Source: an uncultured Eubacteriales bacterium (GTDB lineage: Bacteria; Bacillota; Clostridia; Oscillospirales; Acutalibacteraceae). From it: 8,583 nucleotides of DNA. The translations under genes and the position numbers were made by a program. The stretch spans positions 1 through 8,583 of the forward strand of contig ONPH01000065.1 of assembly GCA_900319655.1 (NCBI GenBank), given 5' to 3'. The notes beneath the pieces are model-generated. The model had not been told where the DNA came from. It did not search any database and was given only the letters and a program-made list of their open reading frames with translations. Shown here one piece after another: positions 1 through 6,004 of this stretch (the stretch's first letter is position 1; each line of letters starts with the position of its first letter).

Positions 1-940
1 CGCTGTCTATCTGCGGATCAATCATAACGCCTTTTTCAAACGCCACAGGTTCAAAGTTTAATGATGTACCCTCGACAATTTCGCTGAAATCCACCTCGGA
101 CATCTCGACATTTGTTTCGCCTGCGTCGGATTTCGCGAGGAACAGCATTTGGTCAATCAGGCTCTTCATATGCTGAGCTTCTTCCTCGGTGCTTTCAAGC
201 CACTGCTTTTCATCCTTAACGGTCGAATTTGTATGCGACATCATAATGTTGTTGTTAGCCAAAATAACTGTGAGCGGAGTTTTCAGCTCGTGCGACGCAT
301 CTGCGACAAACTGCTTTTGCTGTTTCCAAGCCGACTTAACAGGCTTAACAGCAAAGCTCGAAAGTAAAAAGCTAATTAAAAATATAATGCCCATACTGCC
401 GATAAACAGCCCGAAATTCAGCAACAGGGTGTTCCTTAGATTAGTGTTAATTCCGCTCGAGTCCGCAAGTGCGATTGTATATCCATCCATACCGTCGAGC
501 TTAACAAACATCAGGTTATAACTGCTAATCTGACCTGACATTTCCTTGCTCTCAATTGCGGTTTTAACACATTCCTTCAGGTCGGAATCCTCCATTGTGA
601 TGTTGCTTTCCTGAGTGTCGGTGATGTTTCCGTCCTTGTCGGTTGTCACGATTATGTACGAGCTAATCTGCACCGGGCGTTCAATATTGTCTCCGCCGCG
701 CTTGCCAATCATATTGTTCTGAGGATTTTCGGCGTTGTTTTGTATCTGCACAGGCGCGTTTTCGCCAAACTGATTGCCCTTAAATACTTCCTTTTCGGCT
801 ACCATAGTAAGTCCGCGTTCAAGCTCGTGAACAGAGTTTGAGTAGCTGTTCACGCATACAACGGTAAAAATCAAAAGAATAACAATTCCGACAAGCAGCA
901 TATTTACAAGGATAATCCGCCGTCTTAGTTTCTTAATCAT
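1..940 (-). CDS. Sensor histidine kinase of a two-component system, 3' part outside window
   Basis: Membrane sensor kinase, predicted to autophosphorylate and pass phosphate to the response regulator encoded just upstream. 313 residues are visible. The order is a basic N-terminus (MIKKLRRR), TM1 at about residues 9-29, an extracytoplasmic sensor region at about 30-172 rich in Asn/Gln with no domain I recognise, TM2 at about 174-193, then a short linker with only a remnant of a HAMP-like stretch. The HisKA H-box follows (VADASHELKTPLT, phospho-acceptor His217), with the second dimerisation helix (MLFLAKSDAGE). The ATP-binding HATPase domain lies beyond the left edge. The ATG at 940 overlaps the regulator stop by four bases (ATGA), which suggests translational coupling. 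The signal sensed cannot be told from sequence. The partial state is due to the window edge; I see no frameshift over the visible part. Confidence 0.95.
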   Translation of the reverse strand, partial: MIKKLRRRIILVNMLLVGIVILLIFTVVCVNSYSNSVHELERGLTMVAEKEVFKGNQFGENAPVQIQNNAENPQNNMIGKRGGDNIERPVQISSYIIVTTDKDGNITDTQESNITMEDSDLKECVKTAIESKEMSGQISSYNLMFVKLDGMDGYTIALADSSGINTNLRNTLLLNFGLFIGSMGIIFLISFLLSSFAVKPVKSAWKQQKQFVADASHELKTPLTVILANNNIMMSHTNSTVKDEKQWLESTEEEAQHMKSLIDQMLFLAKSDAGETNVEMSEVDFSEIVEGTSLNFEPVAFEKGVMIDPQIDS

Positions 941-1611
941 CCTTTATTCTCCAATCTGTAGCCGACCTTTTTAATCGCCTTTATTTCTGTAGAAGAATTA
1001 ACAAAGTTCAGCTTACGTCTTAAAAATGAAATATAAGCCTCAACATTGTTTGAGCCTGCGTCGGAGTCGTATCCCCAAACCTTAGTGATAATATCCTCTT
1101 TTGAGAGTGTGATATCGCGGTTTGCAATTAAAAGCTTCAAAATTTCGGCTTCCTTAAAGTTAAGGTGAACCGACTTTGAGCCCTTTGTGAGCGTGCTGGT
1201 AGAGGCGTTAAAGTTAAAATCACCGAAGTCAGCCTCGTCAATAATTACCTCGCCTCTGCGTCTTGAAAGTGCCTTAACCCTCGCCAAAAGCTCCTCTGGA
1301 GCAAACGGCTTGGTCATATAGTCGTCAGCTCCGCGGTTAAGTCCTGTTACCTTGTCGGACACTGCGTCTTTAGCCGTCAGCATAAGAATCGGAGTTTCAA
1401 TTTTATTCTTCCTAAGCTCATACGCTACCTCGTAGCCGTCGCGGTAGGGAATCATAATATCTAATATAATAAGGTCGTAAATTCCGCTTAAGCCGTAATC
1501 AAGCGCGTCGTTGCCGTCGTAGACAACATCCGCCATATACTTTTGCTCAAGCAAAATCTGCTTTAGGGCGTTCGCCAGTCTTTTTTCATCTTCAACTATA
1601 AGTATGTTCAT
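937..1611 (-). CDS. Response regulator, OmpR/PhoB family (receiver plus winged helix)
   Basis: Complete 224-residue DNA-binding response regulator, the usual length for the family. Receiver domain at about residues 1-118: acidic pair Glu7/Asp8 (ILIVEDEKR), phospho-acceptor Asp51 (LIILDIMIP), Thr79 (MLTA) and Lys101 (TKPFAPEELLAR). The C-terminal winged-helix domain is at about 127-224, with a recognition-helix region around NNVEAYISFLRRKL and a wing ending in KKVGYRLE. It is co-transcribed with the kinase (4-base overlap) and divergent from the VTC/DUF4956 pair. The shared intergenic region carries paired YTTAAG-N5-YTTAAG repeats, a form close to the known PmrA box (HTTAAD-N5-HTTAAD) of OmpR-family regulators. 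Autoregulation and control of the divergent genes are therefore inferred. The ATG at 1611 has only a modest GCGGGG ribosome-binding match. Confidence 0.96.
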   Translation of the reverse strand: MNILIVEDEKRLANALKQILLEQKYMADVVYDGNDALDYGLSGIYDLIILDIMIPYRDGYEVAYELRKNKIETPILMLTAKDAVSDKVTGLNRGADDYMTKPFAPEELLARVKALSRRRGEVIIDEADFGDFNFNASTSTLTKGSKSVHLNFKEAEILKLLIANRDITLSKEDIITKVWGYDSDAGSNNVEAYISFLRRKLNFVNSSTEIKAIKKVGYRLENKG

Positions 1612-1646
1612 AATAAACCCCGCTTTCTATAATATCTATAGTATTA

Positions 1647-1675
1647 ATTTTACTATAATTAAATATAGATAACAA
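1647..1675 (-). promoter_or_regulatory. Putative promoter of the two-component operon
   Basis: On the minus strand TTGTTA (1675-1670) is followed after 17 bases by TAAAAT (1652-1647), giving a predicted transcript start near 1640 and a leader of about 30 bases before the regulator ATG. The -35 sits two bases downstream of a YTTAAG-N5-YTTAAG repeat. The region is very AT-rich, so other -10 elements are possible. Confidence 0.5.
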
Positions 1676-1677
1676 GC

Positions 1678-1694
1678 CTTAAATAATCCTTAAG
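1678..1694 (-). promoter_or_regulatory. Candidate response-regulator box facing the two-component operon
   Basis: Read on the minus strand this is CTTAAG-GATTA-TTTAAG, two hexamer half-sites in direct repeat with an 11-base period. It lies directly upstream of the putative -35 of the regulator promoter. Direct repeats of this period are the usual binding mode of OmpR/PhoB-family dimers. The same pattern recurs on the plus strand at 1733-1749. That the neighbouring regulator binds here is an inference. Confidence 0.5.
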
Positions 1695-1722
1695 AAAAGT
1701 TTTTAAAATTAATAATTTATTT

Positions 1723-1765
1723 CTTAAAAGTTTTTAAGTGTTTTTTAAGTTTTAACCTTTATGAT
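1723..1765 (+). promoter_or_regulatory. Candidate response-regulator box and promoter of VTC/DUF4956 operon
   Basis: A TTTAAG-TGTTT-TTTAAG direct repeat (1733-1749) is followed ten bases later by a -10-like TATGAT (1760-1765). The -35 position (about 1737-1742) has no recognisable hexamer and falls inside the repeat, as at promoters activated by PhoB/OmpR-type regulators. The first half-site is also one arm of a perfect inverted repeat, CTTAAAA (1723-1729) and TTTTAAG (1732-1738). Activation by the divergent response regulator is inferred. Confidence 0.5.
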
Positions 1766-1795
1766 TAACTCAGCAAAGACAAGGGAGGCATCAAT

Positions 1796-2512
1796 ATGGG
1801 AATTCAGACAATTTTTGAGAGAACCGAAAAAAAGTACATCATCACAGTAAAACAGCGCAGACAGCTGTTAGAAAAAATCAGAGAGTATATCAAGGCGGAT
1901 GAGTACGGCGAGAGCACGGTTTGTAGCCTCTACTTTGACACAGATGATTACAGGCTTATCCGAAACTCAATCGAAAAGCCTATCTATAAAGAGAAGCTCA
2001 GACTCAGAAGCTACTTTACACCAAAGCAGACAAGTAACGTGTTCCTCGAGCTTAAGAAAAAGTACAACGGCGTTGTTTATAAAAGACGTCAAAATCTTGA
2101 ATACTCAACCGCTATGGATTACGTTAACGACGGTATAATGCCGAACGATTCGCAGATTATGAGAGAAATCGACTGGGCAATGCACTTCTACAACGGCTTA
2201 AAGCCTCAGATGTTCATAGCCTACGACAGAACAGCTTTTTACAGCAAAACCGATTTTAACCTCAGAATCACATTCGACAAAAACGTAAGATTCAGAACAG
2301 ATAACCTCGAGCTTTCAAAGGGAAGCTTCGGAGAGAGAATTTTATCACCCGACATGTGCATTATGGAGATTAAGGCGCTCAAGGCAATGCCGATGTGGCT
2401 TACAAACGCGCTCAATGAGCTCAAAATCTTCCCCGGCTCGTTCTCAAAATACGGAACAGCCTACGCAACTGTAACTCAGAGAAATATGAACGGAGGTCGT
2501 TACTGTGCTTAA
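1796..2512 (+). CDS. VTC-domain polyphosphate polymerase-like protein
   Basis: 238-residue protein of the VTC family (the domain of yeast Vtc4 that makes polyphosphate from ATP at the membrane). Visible family blocks in order: ERTEKKYI (about 8-15), SLYFDTDDYRLI (44-55), KLRLRSY (67-73), FLELKKK (83-89), AYDRTAFYS (142-150), LRITFDKNVRFR (156-167), MEIKALKAMPMWL (190-202) and SFSKYGTAYA (215-224). The basic Arg/Lys pairs and the acidic Glu of the catalytic tunnel blocks look present, so activity is plausible, but the product has not been shown for such short bacterial proteins. It has no signal peptide or membrane segment, so the next gene may supply the membrane partner. The ATG at 1796 has a strong AAGGGAGG site seven to eight bases upstream. 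The end overlaps the next gene by eight bases. Confidence 0.92.
   Translation: MGIQTIFERTEKKYIITVKQRRQLLEKIREYIKADEYGESTVCSLYFDTDDYRLIRNSIEKPIYKEKLRLRSYFTPKQTSNVFLELKKKYNGVVYKRRQNLEYSTAMDYVNDGIMPNDSQIMREIDWAMHFYNGLKPQMFIAYDRTAFYSKTDFNLRITFDKNVRFRTDNLELSKGSFGERILSPDMCIMEIKALKAMPMWLTNALNELKIFPGSFSKYGTAYATVTQRNMNGGRYCA
2492..2507 (+). promoter_or_regulatory. Ribosome binding site and GTG start of the DUF4956 gene
   Basis: GGAGG (2492-2496) lies inside the last codons of the VTC gene, eight bases before a GTG start at 2505. The start is eight bases before the end of the upstream stop codon, which indicates translational coupling of the two genes. Confidence 0.8.
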
Positions 2513-3182
2513 CAATTTATTTTCTGCTATCTATACCGACACATTCACAATTCAAACTTATTTAATCTGCACGGCGGTGTCGCTGGTGCTTGGTGGATTA
2601 ATCGCCTTCACCGCAAACTTCCGCGCAAAACAGAGCAAAAGCTTTTTACTGGCGCTGTTTTTGATACCGGCAATCGTTCAGACGGTAATAATGCTCGTTA
2701 ACGGAAGCGTCGGCACAGGTGTAGCCGTAATGGGAGCGTTCTCGCTGGTACGTTTCAGAAGCGTTGCAGGCTCGGCAAAAGAGATTGTCAGCATTTTCCT
2801 TGCAATGGCAACAGGTCTTGCGACAGCTATGGGCTATATCGGACTCGCAATTGTGATTGTTTCAATCCTCTGCATTGCAATGATTATAGCTTCCTTCATC
2901 AGGCTCAAAGAGAAGGACGACCTTGTAAGAGAGCTTAAAATCACAGTTCCCGAGGATTTGAATTACGCTCATTCCTTTGACGATGTTTTCGAAAAGTACA
3001 CAAAGACGTATAAGCTTCAGAACGTAAAGACAACAAATATGGGAAGTCTTTATAAGCTCAGCTACAATATTGAGCTCAAAAGCGAGGACGATATTCAGGA
3101 CTTCATCAATGATTTAAGATGCCGTAACGGCAACCTCGAAATCTCAGTGATGATTCCGGCAGTCCCCGAAGTAACATTATAA
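2505..3182 (+). CDS. DUF4956 family membrane protein
   Basis: 225-residue integral membrane protein that I assign to the DUF4956 family, commonly found next to VTC-domain genes. The N-terminal half is hydrophobic: TM1 at about 17-37, TM2 at about 47-65, then the conserved block VMGAFSLVRFRS (75-86), and two further segments across about 94-131. The C-terminal part (about 135-225) is soluble, with an alternating helix/strand pattern that could be a small ferredoxin/ACT-like fold; that is a guess. The biochemical role is unknown. The eight-base overlap with the VTC gene suggests the two proteins act together, for example as a membrane anchor or a channel for the polymer. No CotH-type kinase gene, which often accompanies this pair, follows in this window. 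A probable terminator begins about 35 bases downstream. Confidence 0.9.
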   Translation: MLNNLFSAIYTDTFTIQTYLICTAVSLVLGGLIAFTANFRAKQSKSFLLALFLIPAIVQTVIMLVNGSVGTGVAVMGAFSLVRFRSVAGSAKEIVSIFLAMATGLATAMGYIGLAIVIVSILCIAMIIASFIRLKEKDDLVRELKITVPEDLNYAHSFDDVFEKYTKTYKLQNVKTTNMGSLYKLSYNIELKSEDDIQDFINDLRCRNGNLEISVMIPAVPEVTL

Positions 3183-3217
3183 TTGATATCATCTAATTTT
3201 TTTAATAAATAATCTCC

Positions 3218-3256
3218 GCAGGCAGTCTGTCAGAAATGACATGCTGTCTGGCTTTT
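3218..3256 (+). terminator. Probable intrinsic terminator after the VTC/DUF4956 operon
   Basis: An imperfect hairpin, GCAGGCAGTC-TGTCA, pairs with TGACA-TGCTGTCTGGC around a GAAA tetraloop. The inner stem of five pairs is perfect. The outer stem uses two G-U pairs, one bulge and one mismatch. Only four T residues follow (3253-3256), so termination strength is uncertain. It directly abuts the left end of a repeat element. Confidence 0.6.
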
Positions 3257-3259
3257 AAA

Positions 3260-3463
3260 TAGAGTTTAGTGTTTAGAGTTTAATAAATAGTATTTCGATG
3301 CTTGCGTATGAATCAGCGCAAGTTTTCTTTAACAATCGTAGGGGCGCACTATAATGTGCGCCCTTGAAAGAGAACCGCGTTTATCTTACAATCAGTTTTA
3401 ATCGTGATATACCAATTTTTCCTTTAATATAATTAAACTCTAAACATTTAACTCTAAACTCTA
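3260..3463. mobile_element. MITE-like element with inverted terminal repeats
   Basis: The left end (3260-3284) reads TAGAGTTTAG then TGTTTAGAGTTTAAT. The reverse complement of the right end (3432-3463) reads TAGAGTTTAG, then seven extra bases AGTTAAA, then the same TGTTTAGAGTTTAAT. All 25 left-end bases therefore recur inverted at the right. The 147-base interior has no open reading frame of note and contains a perfect 8-bp hairpin (3342-3363). No clear target-site duplication is visible. The element fills the gap between two convergent genes and ends three bases from the stop of the XRE gene. It may instead be a long transcription-terminating repeat rather than a mobile unit. Confidence 0.6.
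3342..3363. repeat. GC-rich palindromic hairpin inside the MITE-like element
   Basis: GGGCGCAC (3342-3349) and GTGCGCCC (3356-3363) form a perfect 8-bp stem around a TATAAT loop. It sits in the context CGTAGGGGCGCAC, resembling the short GTAGGGGCG-type palindromic repeats I associate with intergenic regions of Clostridia. It is much more GC-rich than its AT-rich surroundings. Confidence 0.6.
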
Positions 3464-3466
3464 ATA

Positions 3467-4132
3467 TCAGCTTCTCTGCGCAAAACCCTTGATGTTCCTC
3501 TCCGAGAACTGTATCAGGTTAAACAGCGACGACGCGCCCTTGTCAAAGTAGCTCGAAATAATATCGGGCGAGAGGGCGAGCGACAGCTCGTTTTTCTCAA
3601 TCAGAGTGTCGATAATTTCTAAATCAATTATCATCGAGGCAGAGGTCAGGTTTTGATATCTTCCTCTGTCAATCGAGAACATCGTCTGTGTGTTGGTCTT
3701 ATCCGCGCAGTATATCGTCCTGAAAATCTGGTACTCGGCGCACATAAGGTAATTGCTGACCGCGTTGGTCAGCTTTTTTTCACCGATTTGCGCAAGCAGG
3801 TCAAAGATGACCGTAGTCGTGTTCATTATCAGCTTGCGGTTTACCTGATTAATCATATTACCCTGCAAGTGCCTGATTTCATCGCTTTCGGGGATGTCAT
3901 CCGCGCTTACGGAAGCAGGCTTACGCTGAACCGTCCTGCCCAAAAGATAATCGGTCGATACCTCAAAGTAATCCGCCGCCTTTACCAAAAAATCAAGTCC
4001 GCACTCGCGAATTCCTTTCTCATAGTGCGACAAAAGCGCCTGCGAAATCCCCAAATCCTGCGATACCTGCTTTTGGCTGAGTCCGCGTTCCTTGCGTAAA
4101 AATGTAATAATTCTCGGAAAATCACTGTTCAA
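3467..4132 (-). CDS. XRE/Cro-family helix-turn-helix transcriptional regulator
   Basis: Predicted DNA-binding regulator of 221 residues if the TTG at 4132 is the start. The HTH_3 domain occupies about residues 1-66: FPRIITFLRKERGLSQKQV, then the HTH core LGISQALLSHYEKG, then VKAADYFEVSTDYLLG, a classic XRE pattern. Residues 67-221 look helical and match no domain I recognise; they may mediate dimerisation or ligand sensing. Start choice: the frame opens to an ATG at 4195 and another at 4147, but neither has a ribosome site and the predicted transcript starts near 4149. TTG at 4132 lies seven bases after GAGGTG and gives the short N-terminus usual for XRE proteins. It is divergent from the phosphatase/leuB cluster, with a dyad operator between, so autorepression and control of that cluster are inferred. 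Confidence 0.88.
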   Translation of the reverse strand: MNSDFPRIITFLRKERGLSQKQVSQDLGISQALLSHYEKGIRECGLDFLVKAADYFEVSTDYLLGRTVQRKPASVSADDIPESDEIRHLQGNMINQVNRKLIMNTTTVIFDLLAQIGEKKLTNAVSNYLMCAEYQIFRTIYCADKTNTQTMFSIDRGRYQNLTSASMIIDLEIIDTLIEKNELSLALSPDIISSYFDKGASSLFNLIQFSERNIKGFAQRS

Positions 4133-4145
4133 CACTTGACACCTC
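4130..4145 (-). promoter_or_regulatory. Ribosome binding site that decides the TTG start of the XRE gene
   Basis: On the minus strand GAGGTG (4145-4140) is an exact six-base match to the 16S complement, followed after seven bases by TTG (4132-4130). A GTG at 4135 is only four bases away, and the ATG at 4147 lies upstream of the site, so TTG is the best-supported start. Confidence 0.6.
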
Positions 4146-4165
4146 ATTTTGAAACATAGTATAAT
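4136..4165 (+). promoter_or_regulatory. Consensus promoter of the phosphatase-leuB-phosphatase cluster
   Basis: TTGACA (4136-4141) and TATAAT (4160-4165) are perfect SigA hexamers with an 18-base spacer, giving a predicted start near 4172 and a leader of about 90 bases. The -35 overlaps the first codons of the XRE gene, and the whole promoter overlaps the opposing XRE promoter. Confidence 0.75.
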
Positions 4166-4184
4166 ATAGTTTGGTGATTGACAA
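4156..4184 (-). promoter_or_regulatory. Putative promoter of the XRE regulator gene
   Basis: On the minus strand TTGTCA (4184-4179) is followed after 17 bases by TACTAT (4161-4156); the alternative TATACT (4163-4158) has a 15-base spacer. The predicted start is near 4149, leaving a leader of about 17 bases that carries the GAGGTG site before the TTG start. Confidence 0.55.
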
Positions 4185-4187
4185 TCA
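4175..4187. promoter_or_regulatory. Candidate operator: perfect 13-bp dyad
   Basis: TGATTG-A-CAATCA is a perfect inverted repeat with one central base. It covers the putative -35 of the XRE gene and lies at the predicted transcription start of the rightward cluster. A dimeric XRE protein bound here could block both promoters. Binding is inferred from position and symmetry only. Confidence 0.5.
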
Positions 4188-4233
4188 GTTGCCAAATACC
4201 ATCTATTCTACAAATAGTATAATTGTTTTTTTA

Positions 4234-4247
4234 CTGTTTGTAAACAG
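4234..4247. promoter_or_regulatory. Second dyad in the leader of the histidine phosphatase gene
   Basis: CTGTTT-GT-AAACAG is an inverted repeat with a two-base centre, ending seven bases before the GGAG ribosome site of the phosphatase gene. The centre is too short for a good RNA hairpin, so a protein binding site is more likely. It differs from the 4175-4187 dyad. Confidence 0.3.
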
Positions 4248-4262
4248 AATTTTGGAGCTTTT

Positions 4263-4895
4263 ATGAAAAGTTACGTTATTCATTTTATCCGCCACGGCGC
4301 GATTGACGAAACCTTATCGGGCAAGTACATCGGCACTACCGACGCCGAGCTTTCGGACAAGGGCAAAGCAGCCCTGCGTAAGCTCGACTACGAGTGCAAC
4401 TACCCATACACAAAGGTTGTTTTTTCAAGCCCGTTAAAGCGCTGTACGCAGACCTGTAAAATATTATATCCCGACATAAATCCCCTTGTAATCGCAAATT
4501 TAAGCGAGTGCAACTTCGGTGAGTGGGAGGGGAAAACCGCCGATGAGCTAAAGGACGAGCCCGATTTTCAAAAGTGGCTTGCCGGAGATAACACCGTTAA
4601 ACCGCCGAGGGGAGAGAGCAACGCGGATTTTGTCCGCAGAATTTGCAGAATGTTCGAGAGCATTGTCGAAGGCCTTATGAAAACCGGCACGACCGAGAGC
4701 GTAATCGTCACCCACGGCGGTGTAATAATGACCTTACTCGCGGTTTACGGACTTCCCCAGGCAAAGCCCTTTGAATGGACGATGGACAGCGGCTGCGGTT
4801 ATTCGGTTAGGATAACGCCTATGCTCTGGCAAAGGGATAAAGTAACCGAGGTATATCAGCAAATCCCCGTACCTAAAGAGGACGAGGATGATTAA
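4263..4895 (+). CDS. Histidine phosphatase family protein (phosphoglycerate mutase-like)
   Basis: 210-residue cytosolic enzyme of the histidine phosphatase (PGM/CobC-like) superfamily. The catalytic motif is HFIRHGAID (about residues 7-15, phospho-acceptor His11). Supporting residues are FSSPLKRCTQT (54-64, Arg60), the acidic motif SECNFGEWEGK (81-91, Glu82) and the second histidine VTHGGVIM (149-156, His151). Length and motifs fit the small CobC/GpmB-type branch better than glycolytic dPGM. The ECNFGEWEG block is typical of alpha-ribazole phosphatase-like proteins, but no cobalamin gene is nearby, so the substrate is open. The ATG at 4263 follows GGAG by five bases. It is the first gene of the rightward cluster, 37 bases before leuB. 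The tail is acidic (PKEDEDD). Confidence 0.92.
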   Translation: MKSYVIHFIRHGAIDETLSGKYIGTTDAELSDKGKAALRKLDYECNYPYTKVVFSSPLKRCTQTCKILYPDINPLVIANLSECNFGEWEGKTADELKDEPDFQKWLAGDNTVKPPRGESNADFVRRICRMFESIVEGLMKTGTTESVIVTHGGVIMTLLAVYGLPQAKPFEWTMDSGCGYSVRITPMLWQRDKVTEVYQQIPVPKEDEDD

Positions 4896-4932
4896 TCAGT
4901 ATAAAATATTTATTATATAAGGAGTAATTAAA

Positions 4933-5991
4933 ATGGCAGACTACAAAATCACGCTCTTAAAGGGCGACGGTATCGGCCCTGAGATTGTAAATCAGGCTGT
5001 TAAGGTGCTTGACAAGGCGGCTGAAAAGTTTAATTTCACCGTAGAATACGACGAGGCTCTCCTCGGCGGCTGCGCGATTGACGCAACAGGCGTTCCGCTT
5101 CCCGATGAGACAGTTGCAAAGTGTAAGGCGAGCGACAGCGTAATTTTAGGCGCTGTAGGCGGTCCCAAGTGGGATAACCAGCCCGGCAATAACCGTCCCG
5201 AGGCAGGACTTTTAGGAATCCGCGGCGCACTCGGACTTTTCGCAAATCTCCGTCCGTCGGTTATCTTCGGACCTCTCAAAAGCGCGTCTCCGATTAAGGA
5301 CGAGATTATCGGCGACAATATGGACATTATGATTGTTCGTGAGCTCACAGGCGGTATTTACTTCGGTGAACGCGGCAGGGGAGACGACTTTGCGTGGGAT
5401 ACCGAGAAATACTCTGTAGCTGAGGTTGAGCGTATCGCTCGCGTAGCCTTTGACCTTGCTATGAAGAGAAACAAAAAGCTCACAAGCGTTGACAAGGCAA
5501 ACGTTCTCGAGTCCTCACGCCTTTGGAGAGAAACCGTAATTAAAGTAAGCAAGGATTATCCCGAGGTTGAGCTTAACCATATGTACGTTGACAACTGCGC
5601 AATGCAGCTTGTACGCAACCCCAAGCAGTTTGACGTTATCGTAACCTCAAACATCTTCGGAGATATCCTCTCGGACGAGGCGTCAATGATTGCCGGCTCA
5701 ATCGGTATGCTCGCTTCAGCAAGCCTTTCAGGCGGTAAGCTCGGACTTTACGAGCCTATCCACGGCTCTGCTCCGGATATCGCAGGCAAGGGTATTGCAA
5801 ATCCTCTCGCGACCATACTTTCAGTCGCTATGATGCTCAGATATTCCCTTAATCAGCCCGAGGCTGCAGAGGCAATCGAAGCGGCCGTGTCTAAGGTTCT
5901 TCTTAACAACCGCACACCCGATATTTACGAAGATGGGATGAACAAGGTAAGCTGCGATCAGATGGGCGACCTTGTTTGCGCAGAGCTTTAA
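4933..5991 (+). CDS. leuB: 3-isopropylmalate dehydrogenase
   Basis: 352-residue NAD-dependent enzyme of leucine biosynthesis. It oxidises and decarboxylates 3-isopropylmalate to 2-oxoisocaproate in the cytosol. It shows the full beta-decarboxylating dehydrogenase set: [12 protein letters not shown] (8-19), GAVGGPKWD (73-81), FANLRPS (103-109, Arg107), [14 protein letters not shown] (133-146, Arg136, Tyr143), [15 protein letters not shown] (185-199, Lys188), the metal aspartates Asp220 ([10 protein letters not shown]), Asp244 and Asp248 ([11 protein letters not shown]), and the NAD-binding [19 protein letters not shown] (273-291). [11 protein letters not shown] favours isopropylmalate over isocitrate or tartrate. 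The AAGGAG site is eight bases before the ATG. Oddly, leuA, leuC and leuD are not beside it; its neighbours are two phosphatases. I see no T-box or leader peptide just upstream. Confidence 0.96.
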   Translation: MADYKITLLKGDGIGPEIVNQAVKVLDKAAEKFNFTVEYDEALLGGCAIDATGVPLPDETVAKCKASDSVILGAVGGPKWDNQPGNNRPEAGLLGIRGALGLFANLRPSVIFGPLKSASPIKDEIIGDNMDIMIVRELTGGIYFGERGRGDDFAWDTEKYSVAEVERIARVAFDLAMKRNKKLTSVDKANVLESSRLWRETVIKVSKDYPEVELNHMYVDNCAMQLVRNPKQFDVIVTSNIFGDILSDEASMIAGSIGMLASASLSGGKLGLYEPIHGSAPDIAGKGIANPLATILSVAMMLRYSLNQPEAAEAIEAAVSKVLLNNRTPDIYEDGMNKVSCDQMGDLVCAEL

Positions 5992-6004
5992 CCGGTGATA
6001 TTCT

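Noticed and set aside
149..521. Two overlapping plus-strand frames of 72 and 110 residues
   Set aside because: They lie opposite the histidine kinase gene, whose motifs are continuous on the minus strand; no ribosome site and no family likeness.
3260..3463. CRISPR-like repeats from the recurring GAGTTTA units
   Set aside because: Only a few short units, arranged as inverted ends without regular spacers.
3653..4099. A 148-residue plus-strand frame
   Set aside because: Antisense shadow of the XRE gene, whose HTH domain is clear on the other strand; no ribosome site or recognisable motif.
4133..4195. N-terminal extension of the XRE protein to an ATG at 4195 or 4147
   Set aside because: No ribosome site before either ATG, the extension crosses the predicted promoter, and GAGGTG points to TTG at 4132.
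4896..4932. Possible T-box or separate promoter just before leuB
   Set aside because: Only 37 AT-rich bases, too short for a T-box; a TATAAA-like string is present but no plausible -35 partner is seen.
4992..5552. Minus-strand frames of 118, 69 and 64 residues inside leuB
   Set aside because: Composition shadows of leuB; all conserved dehydrogenase motifs are on the plus strand.
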